From Chloroflexota bacterium (GTDB lineage Bacteria; Chloroflexota; Dormibacteria; CF-121), in the NCBI GenBank assembly GCA_005889285.1, contig VBFF01000154.1, positions 1-9,279 on the forward strand: a stretch of DNA of 9,279 bases. The letters run 5' to 3'. Position 1 is the first letter of the stretch, and every line of letters starts with the position of its first letter. The position numbers and the translations under genes were made by a program. Positions 1 through 5,757 of the stretch are shown piece after piece. The notes beneath the pieces were generated by a model. That model saw only the letters and a program-made list of their open reading frames with translations, had not been told where the DNA came from and searched no databases.

Positions 1-509
1 ACGCTGCCGCCAAGGAAGAGGACCAGCAGCGAGCCCAGCGGTCGACCCGCGAGGACGCCGATCCAGAATGGCATCAGGGGAAAGGCGGTCGCGAACGGAA
101 CAAAGCTCAGCGGCGTGGCCTTGAGCCAGAGGTCATAGGCCCACCCACAGGCAGTCCCGATCCCGACAAGGAGGAGGGCGAACGGGCCCAGATCGGCGAG
201 GACGCAGAGCAGGAAGGCGCCCACGGCGCACACGACTGCGACACCCAGGGCCGCGCCGCGCGGGACGAGGCCCAGCGGAATCGGCCGTCGCCGTCCGGCC
301 TGCCGGTCGAGATCGGCGTCGGCCCACTCATTGAGGGCACTGATCGAGAACTGGACCAGCAGCATGATGGCGGCGATCCACCAGAATCGGCGATCGCGCG
401 TGCCGATGCCGAAGATCCAGGCAAAGCCCAGCGCGGCCAGGGTCGTCAGCAGCGAAGGGATCGGGTGGAGCAGCTCGGCGACGGTCCACCGCGCCACCGC
501 GGCGCGCAC
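1..509 (-). CDS. UbiA-family prenyltransferase (partial, C-terminus off the left edge)
   Basis: This membrane enzyme family transfers a polyprenyl group from its diphosphate to an aromatic or lipid acceptor. The visible 169 codons start at a GTG at 509. Seen: an N-terminal segment with a prenyltransferase-like ELLHPIPSLLTTLAAL stretch (residues 12-27), hydrophobic helices near 25-34, 43-59, 84-105 and 109-121, and the family's first Asp-rich motif NxxxDxxxD (N60, D64, D68) followed by the RRRPIPLG stretch at 73-80. The second, weaker motif is YDLWLK at 125-130, where Asp126 and Lys130 stand in for the usual second Asp/Lys region. The remaining C-terminal helices lie outside the window. The start sits 2 bp past the Hsp20 stop, so the two are probably cotranscribed; no strong ribosome site is visible. 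Family assignment is firm, but the acceptor (quinone precursor, glycerol phosphate or other) cannot be told. The true start could differ because the frame is open further upstream. Confidence 0.85.
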   Translation of the reverse strand, partial: MRAAVARWTVAELLHPIPSLLTTLAALGFAWIFGIGTRDRRFWWIAAIMLLVQFSISALNEWADADLDRQAGRRRPIPLGLVPRGAALGVAVVCAVGAFLLCVLADLGPFALLLVGIGTACGWAYDLWLKATPLSFVPFATAFPLMPFWIGVLAGRPLGSLLVLFLGGS

Positions 510-511
510 GG

Positions 512-883
512 TTAGTGTGACTGGCCCTGGTGGCTGGGCGGCTCGGTGACCGGGACTCGAGTCGGCGACGACAGGTCCTCCCGACCGATCGGCAACGAGA
601 TCGTCAAGATGCCATGGGTGAGCATCGCCTTCGCGCCGCTGGCTCGGACCGGCCTGGGCAGCTTGATTTGGCGATGCGAACTCCCGACCGACCACTCGTG
701 CTGGAGGTAGTGCTGTTGCTCCTGCGGATAGCGCGCCTCCGCGCGGATGGTCAGCGTCTCACCGTCGAGCCTGACCTCGGTCGTGTCGTGGTGCGCGCCA
801 GGGACCGGGATCGCCACCGTGAGCTGGTCATTCGCCTCGTACACGTTCACCGGCGGCGACTCGATCGCGGTTTGCTTCGCCAT
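512..883 (-). CDS. Small heat shock protein, Hsp20/alpha-crystallin family
   Basis: An ATP-independent holdase chaperone that binds unfolding proteins and usually forms large oligomers in the cytoplasm. The 123-residue protein starts MAKQTAIE. An alpha-crystallin domain fills most of it: VNVYEANDQLTVAIPVPGA at 12-30 (first strands), a middle RLDGETLTIRAEA segment at 38-50, and the diagnostic GILTISLP at 91-98, equivalent to the conserved GVLTVxLP. A VPV at 110-112 matches the C-terminal I-x-I/V tail motif used for oligomer assembly. The N-terminal arm is very short (about 10 residues), so oligomers may be small. The codon before ATG883 is GTG, an alternative start. The frame is open far upstream over the divergent gene, but that extension is arginine-rich with no domain and is rejected. 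The UbiA-like gene follows at 2 bp. A TAGGCT box 7 bp before the GTG suggests a leaderless message (inference). Confidence 0.9.
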   Translation of the reverse strand: MAKQTAIESPPVNVYEANDQLTVAIPVPGAHHDTTEVRLDGETLTIRAEARYPQEQQHYLQHEWSVGSSHRQIKLPRPVRASGAKAMLTHGILTISLPIGREDLSSPTRVPVTEPPSHQGQSH

Positions 884-890
884 CACGCCA

Positions 891-896
891 AGCCTA
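891..896 (-). promoter_or_regulatory. Possible -10 box (TAGGCT) for a leaderless Hsp20 transcript
   Basis: On the minus strand a TAGGCT hexamer (TANNNT type) stands 7 bases before the ATG at 883 and 4 before the adjoining GTG. That spacing puts the transcript start at or next to the start codon, and no good Shine-Dalgarno sequence lies between. Leaderless messages with TANNNT boxes are common in Actinobacteria and Deinococcus. No convincing -35 was found. Confidence 0.3.
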
Positions 897-910
897 GCGG
901 ATGGATGCAA

Positions 911-916
911 GATAAC
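911..916 (+). promoter_or_regulatory. Possible -10 box (GATAAC) for the propeller gene
   Basis: GATAAC matches TATAAT at four of six positions and ends 8 bases before the ATG at 925, again a spacing for leaderless transcription. The sequence between (GGCACGGG) is only a weak ribosome site. No -35 was recognised. It shares the 41-bp divergent gap with the Hsp20 start. Confidence 0.25.
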
Positions 917-924
917 GGCACGGG

Positions 925-2016
925 ATGAACGCGCCCCAGCCGCGGCCGAGCGACGAGGAGTGGCTCCGCGCCGACCAGCCGGGCCCACCGCTGACGGCGC
1001 TCCTTCGGCAGCGTCGCGGCCTCCTGCTTGGCGCGCTGGCACTGGCGCTCGCCCTCGCCGTCGCGCTGCTCGCGCAACGACCCGCCACGCCCACGACGGA
1101 GGCCGTCGCGGGTGGTTCGCCATCACCGTCTGGCATCCCCTTCTTTGGTTTGGTTCCCGTTTTCGCCTACGACGCCGATCACGGGGAGGTCGTGCTCCTC
1201 GACTTCCACGCCCAGACCTGGCTCTGGTCGAACCGTCAGTGGACGCAGGCGCACCCACCGCTCGCACCGCCACGCCGGACCGGCGCGGCGGCCGCCTGGG
1301 ACCCGGGTCTGCACGCGATCCTGCTTTTCGGGGGTCAAGCCGTCGGTGATGGGACGCTGCTCCACGACACCTGGGCCTGGAACGGATCGACCTGGCGAGA
1401 GGTTGCGCTCGGCGGGCCCGCACCCCCGCCAAGCCTGATGAGCAGCATGACCTATGACCCGGACTTGCGCGAGATGGTCCTCGTCGCATCAGACATCCAC
1501 TTCCGCGCCCCGATTCAGGTCTGGGTCTATGACGGGACGGCCTGGCGCCAACGCGGCGTCTCCGGTGGGCCCGCGAGCCCCGTGGCCACGATCGGCGTCG
1601 ATCCGCACACGCGGACGCTGCTCGCGATCGCCGGTGATTGCTCGGGCTTCGAGTGCCGATCGCAGACCTGGAGCTGGGATGGTGACGCCTGGCGACAACG
1701 CAGGCCGACACAGGAGCCCGATTTCGCCTTTCACAGCATGGCCCTCGTCCCCGACCCGATATCCGGGCGTTTGCTGCTGGTGACGACGACCAGCAACAGC
1801 CTGGGGCCGGCTCCCATGCAAACCTGGAGCTGGGACGGACGCGACTGGGTGGTGTTGCAACTGATCGGCCACCCCGGCGCCGACCTGAAAATCGTGGGCG
1901 CGACTGGCGACCACGGCGCGGTCTTCGCCTTCGAGGACGTGAGTCGGGATTTCAACACCCCTCGCCTCAACGCCTGGGAATGGACCGGTAGCGCCTGGCG
2001 GACGATCGCGCCTTAG
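925..2016 (+). CDS. Membrane-anchored six-repeat (probable beta-propeller, kelch/galactose-oxidase-like) protein
   Basis: Function unknown. The 363-residue protein has a short charged cytoplasmic N-terminus, one hydrophobic segment at 32-50 preceded by RQRR (type II-like anchor), a Pro/Ser/Gly-rich linker at 53-72, then six repeats to the C-terminus. Each repeat carries W-x-[WY]-x-G/N-x-x-W: W99/W101/W106, W150/W152/W157, W200/Y202/W207, W249/W251/W256, W301/W303/W308 and W351/W353/W358. The period is 49-52 residues, the size of one propeller blade, and strands such as AILLFGG (131-137) and RLLLVTTT (282-289) precede the motif. Cys239 and Cys244 could form a disulfide in an extracytoplasmic domain. 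No catalytic motif was recognised, so binding or scaffolding is more likely than catalysis. The start is the first ATG after an in-frame stop at 913-915. The stop overlaps that of the convergent ligase gene by 4 bp. Confidence 0.85.
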   Translation: MNAPQPRPSDEEWLRADQPGPPLTALLRQRRGLLLGALALALALAVALLAQRPATPTTEAVAGGSPSPSGIPFFGLVPVFAYDADHGEVVLLDFHAQTWLWSNRQWTQAHPPLAPPRRTGAAAAWDPGLHAILLFGGQAVGDGTLLHDTWAWNGSTWREVALGGPAPPPSLMSSMTYDPDLREMVLVASDIHFRAPIQVWVYDGTAWRQRGVSGGPASPVATIGVDPHTRTLLAIAGDCSGFECRSQTWSWDGDAWRQRRPTQEPDFAFHSMALVPDPISGRLLLVTTTSNSLGPAPMQTWSWDGRDWVVLQLIGHPGADLKIVGATGDHGAVFAFEDVSRDFNTPRLNAWEWTGSAWRTIAP

Positions 2017-3464
2017 ATTCGCTCGAAGTTTCTTCGCAGCTCCCAATCGGTGACCGCGCCGTCGAAGCTCTGTCGCTCGAGCCGCGCCGAGTGCAGGTAA
2101 TGCTCAACCACCTCGTCGCCGAAGGCCTCGCGCGCCACCTGGCTCTTCTCGAGCGCGTTGATCGCCTCGGTCAGGTTGCCCGGCACGCGCGGCAGGTTCT
2201 TGGCGGTATACGCATCGCCATGGAACTCGGGCGGTAGCTCGAGCTTGTTCTCGATGCCATGCAGGCCGGCGGCGATAGTGGCCGCAAAAGCGAGGTATGG
2301 GTTGGCGTCGGCACCGGGAATCCTGCACTCGACACGCAGCCCCGAGCCGTGGCCGATAATCCGGAAGCCGCAGGTCCGGTTGTCCCAGCTCCACACGATC
2401 GAGGTGGGCGCGAACGAGGTCGCCTGGTAGCGCTTGTACGAGTTCACGAACGGCGCGTAGAAGAGCGAGAAGTCGCGGGCGAGCGCGATCAGCCCGGCGA
2501 GGTAGTGCTGGAACAACGGCGACATGCCATGCGCGCCGCCGTTCGACGAATGGAAGAGCGCCTTGTCGCTCTTGCTGTCCCACAGCGACGAGTGCAAATG
2601 GAACGAGCTGCCCGCCTGCGCCATCGACCACTTCGCCATAAAGGTCACGGCCACCTGGTTGAGGGCCGCGATCTCCTTGACGCCGTTCTTGTAGACCACG
2701 TGCCGGTCGGCCATCTCCAACGATTCGGCAAAGCGCAAGTTGATTTCCTGCTGTCCGAAGCCCCACTCTCCCTTGCTGTTCTCGACTGGCACGCCGGCCC
2801 CTTCCATCCCGTTTCTGATAAGCCGGTTGAACCACTCGGCCTTGGTGCCTTGCAGAATGTGATAGTCCTCGATATAGCGGCCGTAGGGTTGCAAATCGCG
2901 GTAGTCCCTGTCGGCGGCCTGCTCGTAGGTGTCTTTGAAGAGATAGAACTCGAGCTCGGAGCCGGTCTTGGGCGTGAACCCCAGCTTGCGGGCGCGCTCG
3001 ATCTGCCGGCGCAGCACCTGCCGGGGCGCGACGGGCACCGGTTTGCCATCCATCGTTTCGACGTCGCAGAGGATCAGGGCGGTCTTTTCGAGCCAGGGGA
3101 GCCGTCGAATCGTCGACAGGTCGGGATGGCCGTGCATGTCGCCATAGCCGGTGCCCCAGTTGGTGAACTTGAAACCCGGCAGCGGCTCGTTGTCGATGTC
3201 CATCGCCAGCAGGTAGTCGCACGCGTGCAGGCCCTCATCGACGTGGTCGAGAAAGTAGGGGCCCGTCAGTCGCTTTCCCATCAGGCGTCCTTGGAGGTCG
3301 GCGATGGCGATGATCACGGTGTCGACCTCGCCCGCCTTGGTCTGGCGGACCAGCTCCTCGAGGCTGAGCTTGGCGGTCTTCTCCGGGCGGCGCGACTGTC
3401 CGTTCGTCCGGTCCGTGTGCGTGCTGGTCGATCGTTCGCGCGGCGTGGTCCCTGTGCGCGCCAT
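2013..3464 (-). CDS. Glutamine-synthetase-like gamma-glutamyl-amine ligase (catabolic GS family)
   Basis: Predicted to join glutamate to an amine with ATP, giving a gamma-glutamylamide, rather than to make glutamine. Of 483 residues, the GS catalytic domain keeps metal/glutamate residues in GSELEFYLF (E170, E172), GQQE (E240), the HLH pair (H289, H291), the NSYKR loop (341-345) and RVECRIPGADANPY (377-390, E379). Seen differences from biosynthetic GS: the position of the adenylylation tyrosine (E. coli Tyr397) reads Leu408 in NKLELPPE, and the DGSS ammonium-site segment is replaced by the TNWGTG region near 101-106 (aligned by eye). Both are typical of PuuA, GlnA4 or IpuC-type enzymes. It is the last gene of the permease-SDR-ALDH-ligase operon, 16 bp after ALDH, with a strong AGGAGGG at 3472-3478. 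Residues 1-32 form an unusual Arg/Ser/Thr-rich tail. The amine is unknown; true glutamine synthesis is less likely. Confidence 0.88.
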   Translation of the reverse strand: MARTGTTPRERSTSTHTDRTNGQSRRPEKTAKLSLEELVRQTKAGEVDTVIIAIADLQGRLMGKRLTGPYFLDHVDEGLHACDYLLAMDIDNEPLPGFKFTNWGTGYGDMHGHPDLSTIRRLPWLEKTALILCDVETMDGKPVPVAPRQVLRRQIERARKLGFTPKTGSELEFYLFKDTYEQAADRDYRDLQPYGRYIEDYHILQGTKAEWFNRLIRNGMEGAGVPVENSKGEWGFGQQEINLRFAESLEMADRHVVYKNGVKEIAALNQVAVTFMAKWSMAQAGSSFHLHSSLWDSKSDKALFHSSNGGAHGMSPLFQHYLAGLIALARDFSLFYAPFVNSYKRYQATSFAPTSIVWSWDNRTCGFRIIGHGSGLRVECRIPGADANPYLAFAATIAAGLHGIENKLELPPEFHGDAYTAKNLPRVPGNLTEAINALEKSQVAREAFGDEVVEHYLHSARLERQSFDGAVTDWELRRNFERI

Positions 3465-3471
3465 ATCGAAT

Positions 3472-3478
3472 CCCTCCT
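3472..3478 (-). promoter_or_regulatory. Strong ribosome binding site of the GS-like ligase
   Basis: AGGAGGG on the minus strand lies 7 bases before ATG3464, inside the 16-bp gap after the ALDH stop. It fixes the ligase start and excludes the longer open frame that reads back across the ALDH gene. Confidence 0.85.
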
Positions 3479-3480
3479 GC

Positions 3481-4935
3481 TTACTCGAGACTGACGAAGA
3501 CGTTCTTGACTTCGGTGTAGAGCTGGAGCGCGTGCATGCCGAGTTCGCGGCCGATGCCGCTGCGCTTGTAGCCGCCAAAGGGCGCCTCCTGATGCACGCT
3601 CCGGCTGCTGTTGATGCTGAGGACGCCGGTCTTGACGCCCCGAGCCATGCGCAGCGCGCGGCCGATGTCGCGGGTCCAGATCGAGCCGGAAAGGCCGTAC
3701 GGTGTGTCGTTGACCAGGCGCAGGACCTCATCCTCGTCGGCGAAGGGAATGATGGTCAGCACGGGACCGAAAATCTCCTCCTGCGCGATCCGCATCCCGT
3801 TCTCGGCCCGGTCGAAGACGGTGGGCTCGAGGAAGCTGCCGGCCGCGAGGTGACCGCCCGGCGCCGATCCCCCGGCGAGCAAGCGCGCGCCCTCCTGGCG
3901 GCCCACCTGGATATAGCCCTGCACCCGCTCGCGCTGTTTCATGGAGATGAGGGGTCCGATTTCCGTGCGGGCATCGAGCGGATCGCCCATGGTCAATTTC
4001 CGTGCGCCGGCCGCGACCCGCTGATCGAACTCCTCCGCGATCGAGCGATGGACAAAGGCACGGCTGCGGGCGCAGCAGTCCTGCCCCGCATTCCCAAAGA
4101 CGCTGTTGACCGCGGCCGGGGCGGCCTTCTCGAGATCCGCATCCGCAAAGATGATGTTGGGAGACTTCCCTCCCAGCTCGAGCGACACGCGTGTGATGTT
4201 GGGGGCAGCCTGCTGGAGGATGCTGACGCCGGTCAGGGTTTCGCCGGTAAAGGCGATCTTGTCGACACCCGGGTGGCCGGCCAACGCGTTCCCCGTGGTA
4301 CTGCCCGGACCGGTGATCACGTTGAGCACGCCCTCCGGCAGCCCCGCTTCGAGGGCGATGCGCCCCAATTCCAGCGCGGTGAGCGGCGTGTAGCTGGCGG
4401 GCTTCAAGATGGCGGCATTCCCGGCGGCGAGCGCGGGCGCCACTTTCCAGGAGGCGATCGTCAGGGGAAAATTCCACGGCACGATGAGCGCGACCACGCC
4501 GACCGGCTCGCGCAGTGTGAAGTCGAGGCCCGGCGCGCTCACCGGGATGGTCTCGCCGAAGATCCGGGTGGCGGCGCCGGCGTAGTACTCGAAACATTGG
4601 GCCGCACCCAGCACCTCGTCGCGGGCGTCGCGGATCGGCTTGCCCGCGTTGCGCGCCTCCAGCGTCGCCAGCTGATCGGCCTCCGAGCGGATCAGCTCCG
4701 CGATCCGGTAGAGCACTTTCGCCCGGGCGCTGGCGGGCGCCTCGCTCCAGGCTCCGCCCTCGAACGCTCCCCGCGCCGCTCGAACGGCGGCGTCGACGTC
4801 GGCGGGCGACGCGACCGCGGCCGTGGCCATCACCTCGGAGGTGGCGGGCTCGATGATCTCGAACGTCTTCTCGTCCTGCCCGCTGCGCCAGGTCCCGCCG
4901 ATCAGCAAGCGGCCGGGCCGATCCACCGTCACCAT
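3481..4935 (-). CDS. NAD(P)-dependent aldehyde dehydrogenase
   Basis: Oxidises an aldehyde to the carboxylate in the cytoplasm. The 484-residue length is normal for the superfamily. The oxyanion Asn is in PWNFP (N155); the cofactor-binding Lys is in ILKPA (K178); the general base is in LELGGKSP (E253); the catalytic Cys is in GQDCC (C287, followed by a second Cys288); the EEIFGPV motif has E387. The cofactor loop reads FTGETLTG (228-236), with Glu232 where many members have Ser; this Glu form is also seen in some semialdehyde dehydrogenases. The ATG at 4935 shares its A with the TGA of the upstream SDR, so translation is probably coupled; no independent strong ribosome site is visible. The ligase follows after 16 bp. 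Between an SDR and a gamma-glutamyl ligase, the likely substrate is a gamma-glutamylated amino-aldehyde or another amine-derived aldehyde (inference); the family alone does not tell substrate. Confidence 0.93.
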   Translation of the reverse strand: MVTVDRPGRLLIGGTWRSGQDEKTFEIIEPATSEVMATAAVASPADVDAAVRAARGAFEGGAWSEAPASARAKVLYRIAELIRSEADQLATLEARNAGKPIRDARDEVLGAAQCFEYYAGAATRIFGETIPVSAPGLDFTLREPVGVVALIVPWNFPLTIASWKVAPALAAGNAAILKPASYTPLTALELGRIALEAGLPEGVLNVITGPGSTTGNALAGHPGVDKIAFTGETLTGVSILQQAAPNITRVSLELGGKSPNIIFADADLEKAAPAAVNSVFGNAGQDCCARSRAFVHRSIAEEFDQRVAAGARKLTMGDPLDARTEIGPLISMKQRERVQGYIQVGRQEGARLLAGGSAPGGHLAAGSFLEPTVFDRAENGMRIAQEEIFGPVLTIIPFADEDEVLRLVNDTPYGLSGSIWTRDIGRALRMARGVKTGVLSINSSRSVHQEAPFGGYKRSGIGRELGMHALQLYTEVKNVFVSLE

Positions 4936-5693
4936 CAGAAGTAGTTCGAGGTGATGCCGCCGTCGACGACGAGGGCAGCGCCATTGGTCCAGGTCGACTC
5001 GTCCGATGCCAGGTAGATGGCCAGCGAAACGATGTCCTCGGCGTGACCGAAGCGGCCCATGGGGATCCGATTGAGCCGGACGCGTTTCTTGTTTTCGTCT
5101 TTCAGAAGGTCGCGCATCAGTGGCGTCTCGATCGGTCCCGGGCAGATCGCATTGGTGCGAATGCCCTTGGGCCCGAACTGCACGGCCAGCGATTTCGTGA
5201 GGGCGATGACCGCCCCCTTGCTGGCGGTGTAGGCATCCTGCGGAACGGTGCACCCGACCAGGGCGACGAAGGAGGCAATGTTGATCACCGAGCCGCCCCC
5301 GGCCTTGATCAGCTCCGGGATGCCGTGTTTGCAGCAGAAGGCAAGGCCCTTGACGTTGATCGCCATCGTCCGATCCCAGATCGCGTCGGTCGTGGTGAGG
5401 ACGGATTCATCGGCCTCATCGAAGATGCCGGCGTTGTTATAGAGGACGTCGAGCTTGCCGAAGCGGCCGACGGCCGTCTCGACGAAGACCGCCACGTCGG
5501 CATCGTGAGTGACGTCGCCGAGCACCGCCACAGCCTGTCCGTCGAGGTTGGCGACCGTGTCATGGACAGCCTTGTCGTTGACATCGGCGGCGACCACCTT
5601 CGCGCCTTCGCGGACGAACGCCTGGGTCGCCACGCGGCCCATCCCGCTGCCGGCGCCGGTGATCAACGCGACTTTACCGTCGAGTCGTCCCAT
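4935..5693 (-). CDS. Short-chain dehydrogenase/reductase (classical SDR, NAD-type)
   Basis: A Rossmann-fold oxidoreductase acting on an alcohol/carbonyl pair. The 252 residues show the cofactor motif TGAGSGMG (12-19), Asp37 at the end of the second strand (AADV), which favours NAD over NADP, the structural NNAG (86-89), and the catalytic Ser141, Tyr155 and Lys159 (YTASK). The C-terminal TNGAALVVDGG at 236-246 is typical of FabG-like SDRs. An ATG at 5693 with a purine-rich AGGGGAGGGG just before it was preferred over an upstream in-frame TTG at 5714, which would add seven residues encoded by the ribosome site itself. The TGA overlaps the ATG of ALDH (TGATG), arguing for a paired alcohol -> aldehyde -> acid reaction sequence. 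The permease lies 64 bp upstream, across a GC-rich hairpin. The substrate is unknown; the preference for oxidation is inferred from the NAD-type Asp and the context. Confidence 0.9.
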   Translation of the reverse strand: MGRLDGKVALITGAGSGMGRVATQAFVREGAKVVAADVNDKAVHDTVANLDGQAVAVLGDVTHDADVAVFVETAVGRFGKLDVLYNNAGIFDEADESVLTTTDAIWDRTMAINVKGLAFCCKHGIPELIKAGGGSVINIASFVALVGCTVPQDAYTASKGAVIALTKSLAVQFGPKGIRTNAICPGPIETPLMRDLLKDENKKRVRLNRIPMGRFGHAEDIVSLAIYLASDESTWTNGAALVVDGGITSNYF

Positions 5694-5705
5694 CTCCCCT
5701 CCCCT
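5694..5705 (-). promoter_or_regulatory. Purine-rich ribosome binding site deciding the SDR start
   Basis: The minus strand reads AGGGGAGGGGAG immediately before ATG5693, giving a GGGGAGG core at usable spacing. This tract would be coding if the upstream TTG were the start, so it supports the ATG. Confidence 0.75.
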
Positions 5706-5715
5706 GGAGTTCAAA

Positions 5716-5736
5716 GGCGCGGGCCCGGCCCGCGCC
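5716..5736 (-). terminator. GC-rich intercistronic hairpin (attenuator or mRNA-stabilising stem-loop)
   Basis: A perfect 9-bp inverted repeat (GGCGCGGGC / GCCCGCGCC) with a 3-base loop sits in the 64-bp gap between permease and SDR. In the operon's transcript it is followed by only TTTG, so it is a weak intrinsic terminator at best. In that position it could reduce readthrough or protect the upstream or downstream message, setting different levels for the permease and the enzymes (inference). Confidence 0.55.
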
Positions 5737-5757
5737 TCGCACTAGCCTATCGCTTGG

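Noticed and set aside
884..1711. Open frame extending the Hsp20 gene upstream on the minus strand for another 276 codons
   Set aside because: It is arginine/proline-rich with no domain and lies antisense to the well-supported propeller gene; Hsp20 homology begins at MAKQTAIE.
2259..3494. 411-codon plus-strand frame across the GS-like gene
   Set aside because: Antisense shadow of a gene with clear catalytic motifs; its product is a compositionally biased Val/Arg/Glu/Gly sequence with no recognisable family.
3304..4944. 546-codon plus-strand frame opposite the ALDH and the start of the ligase
   Set aside because: High-GC antisense shadow; the ALDH on the other strand has all its catalytic residues.
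5694..5714. TTG at 5714 as the SDR start
   Set aside because: The seven added codons are the purine-rich ribosome site, and the classical SDR N-terminus starts at the ATG.
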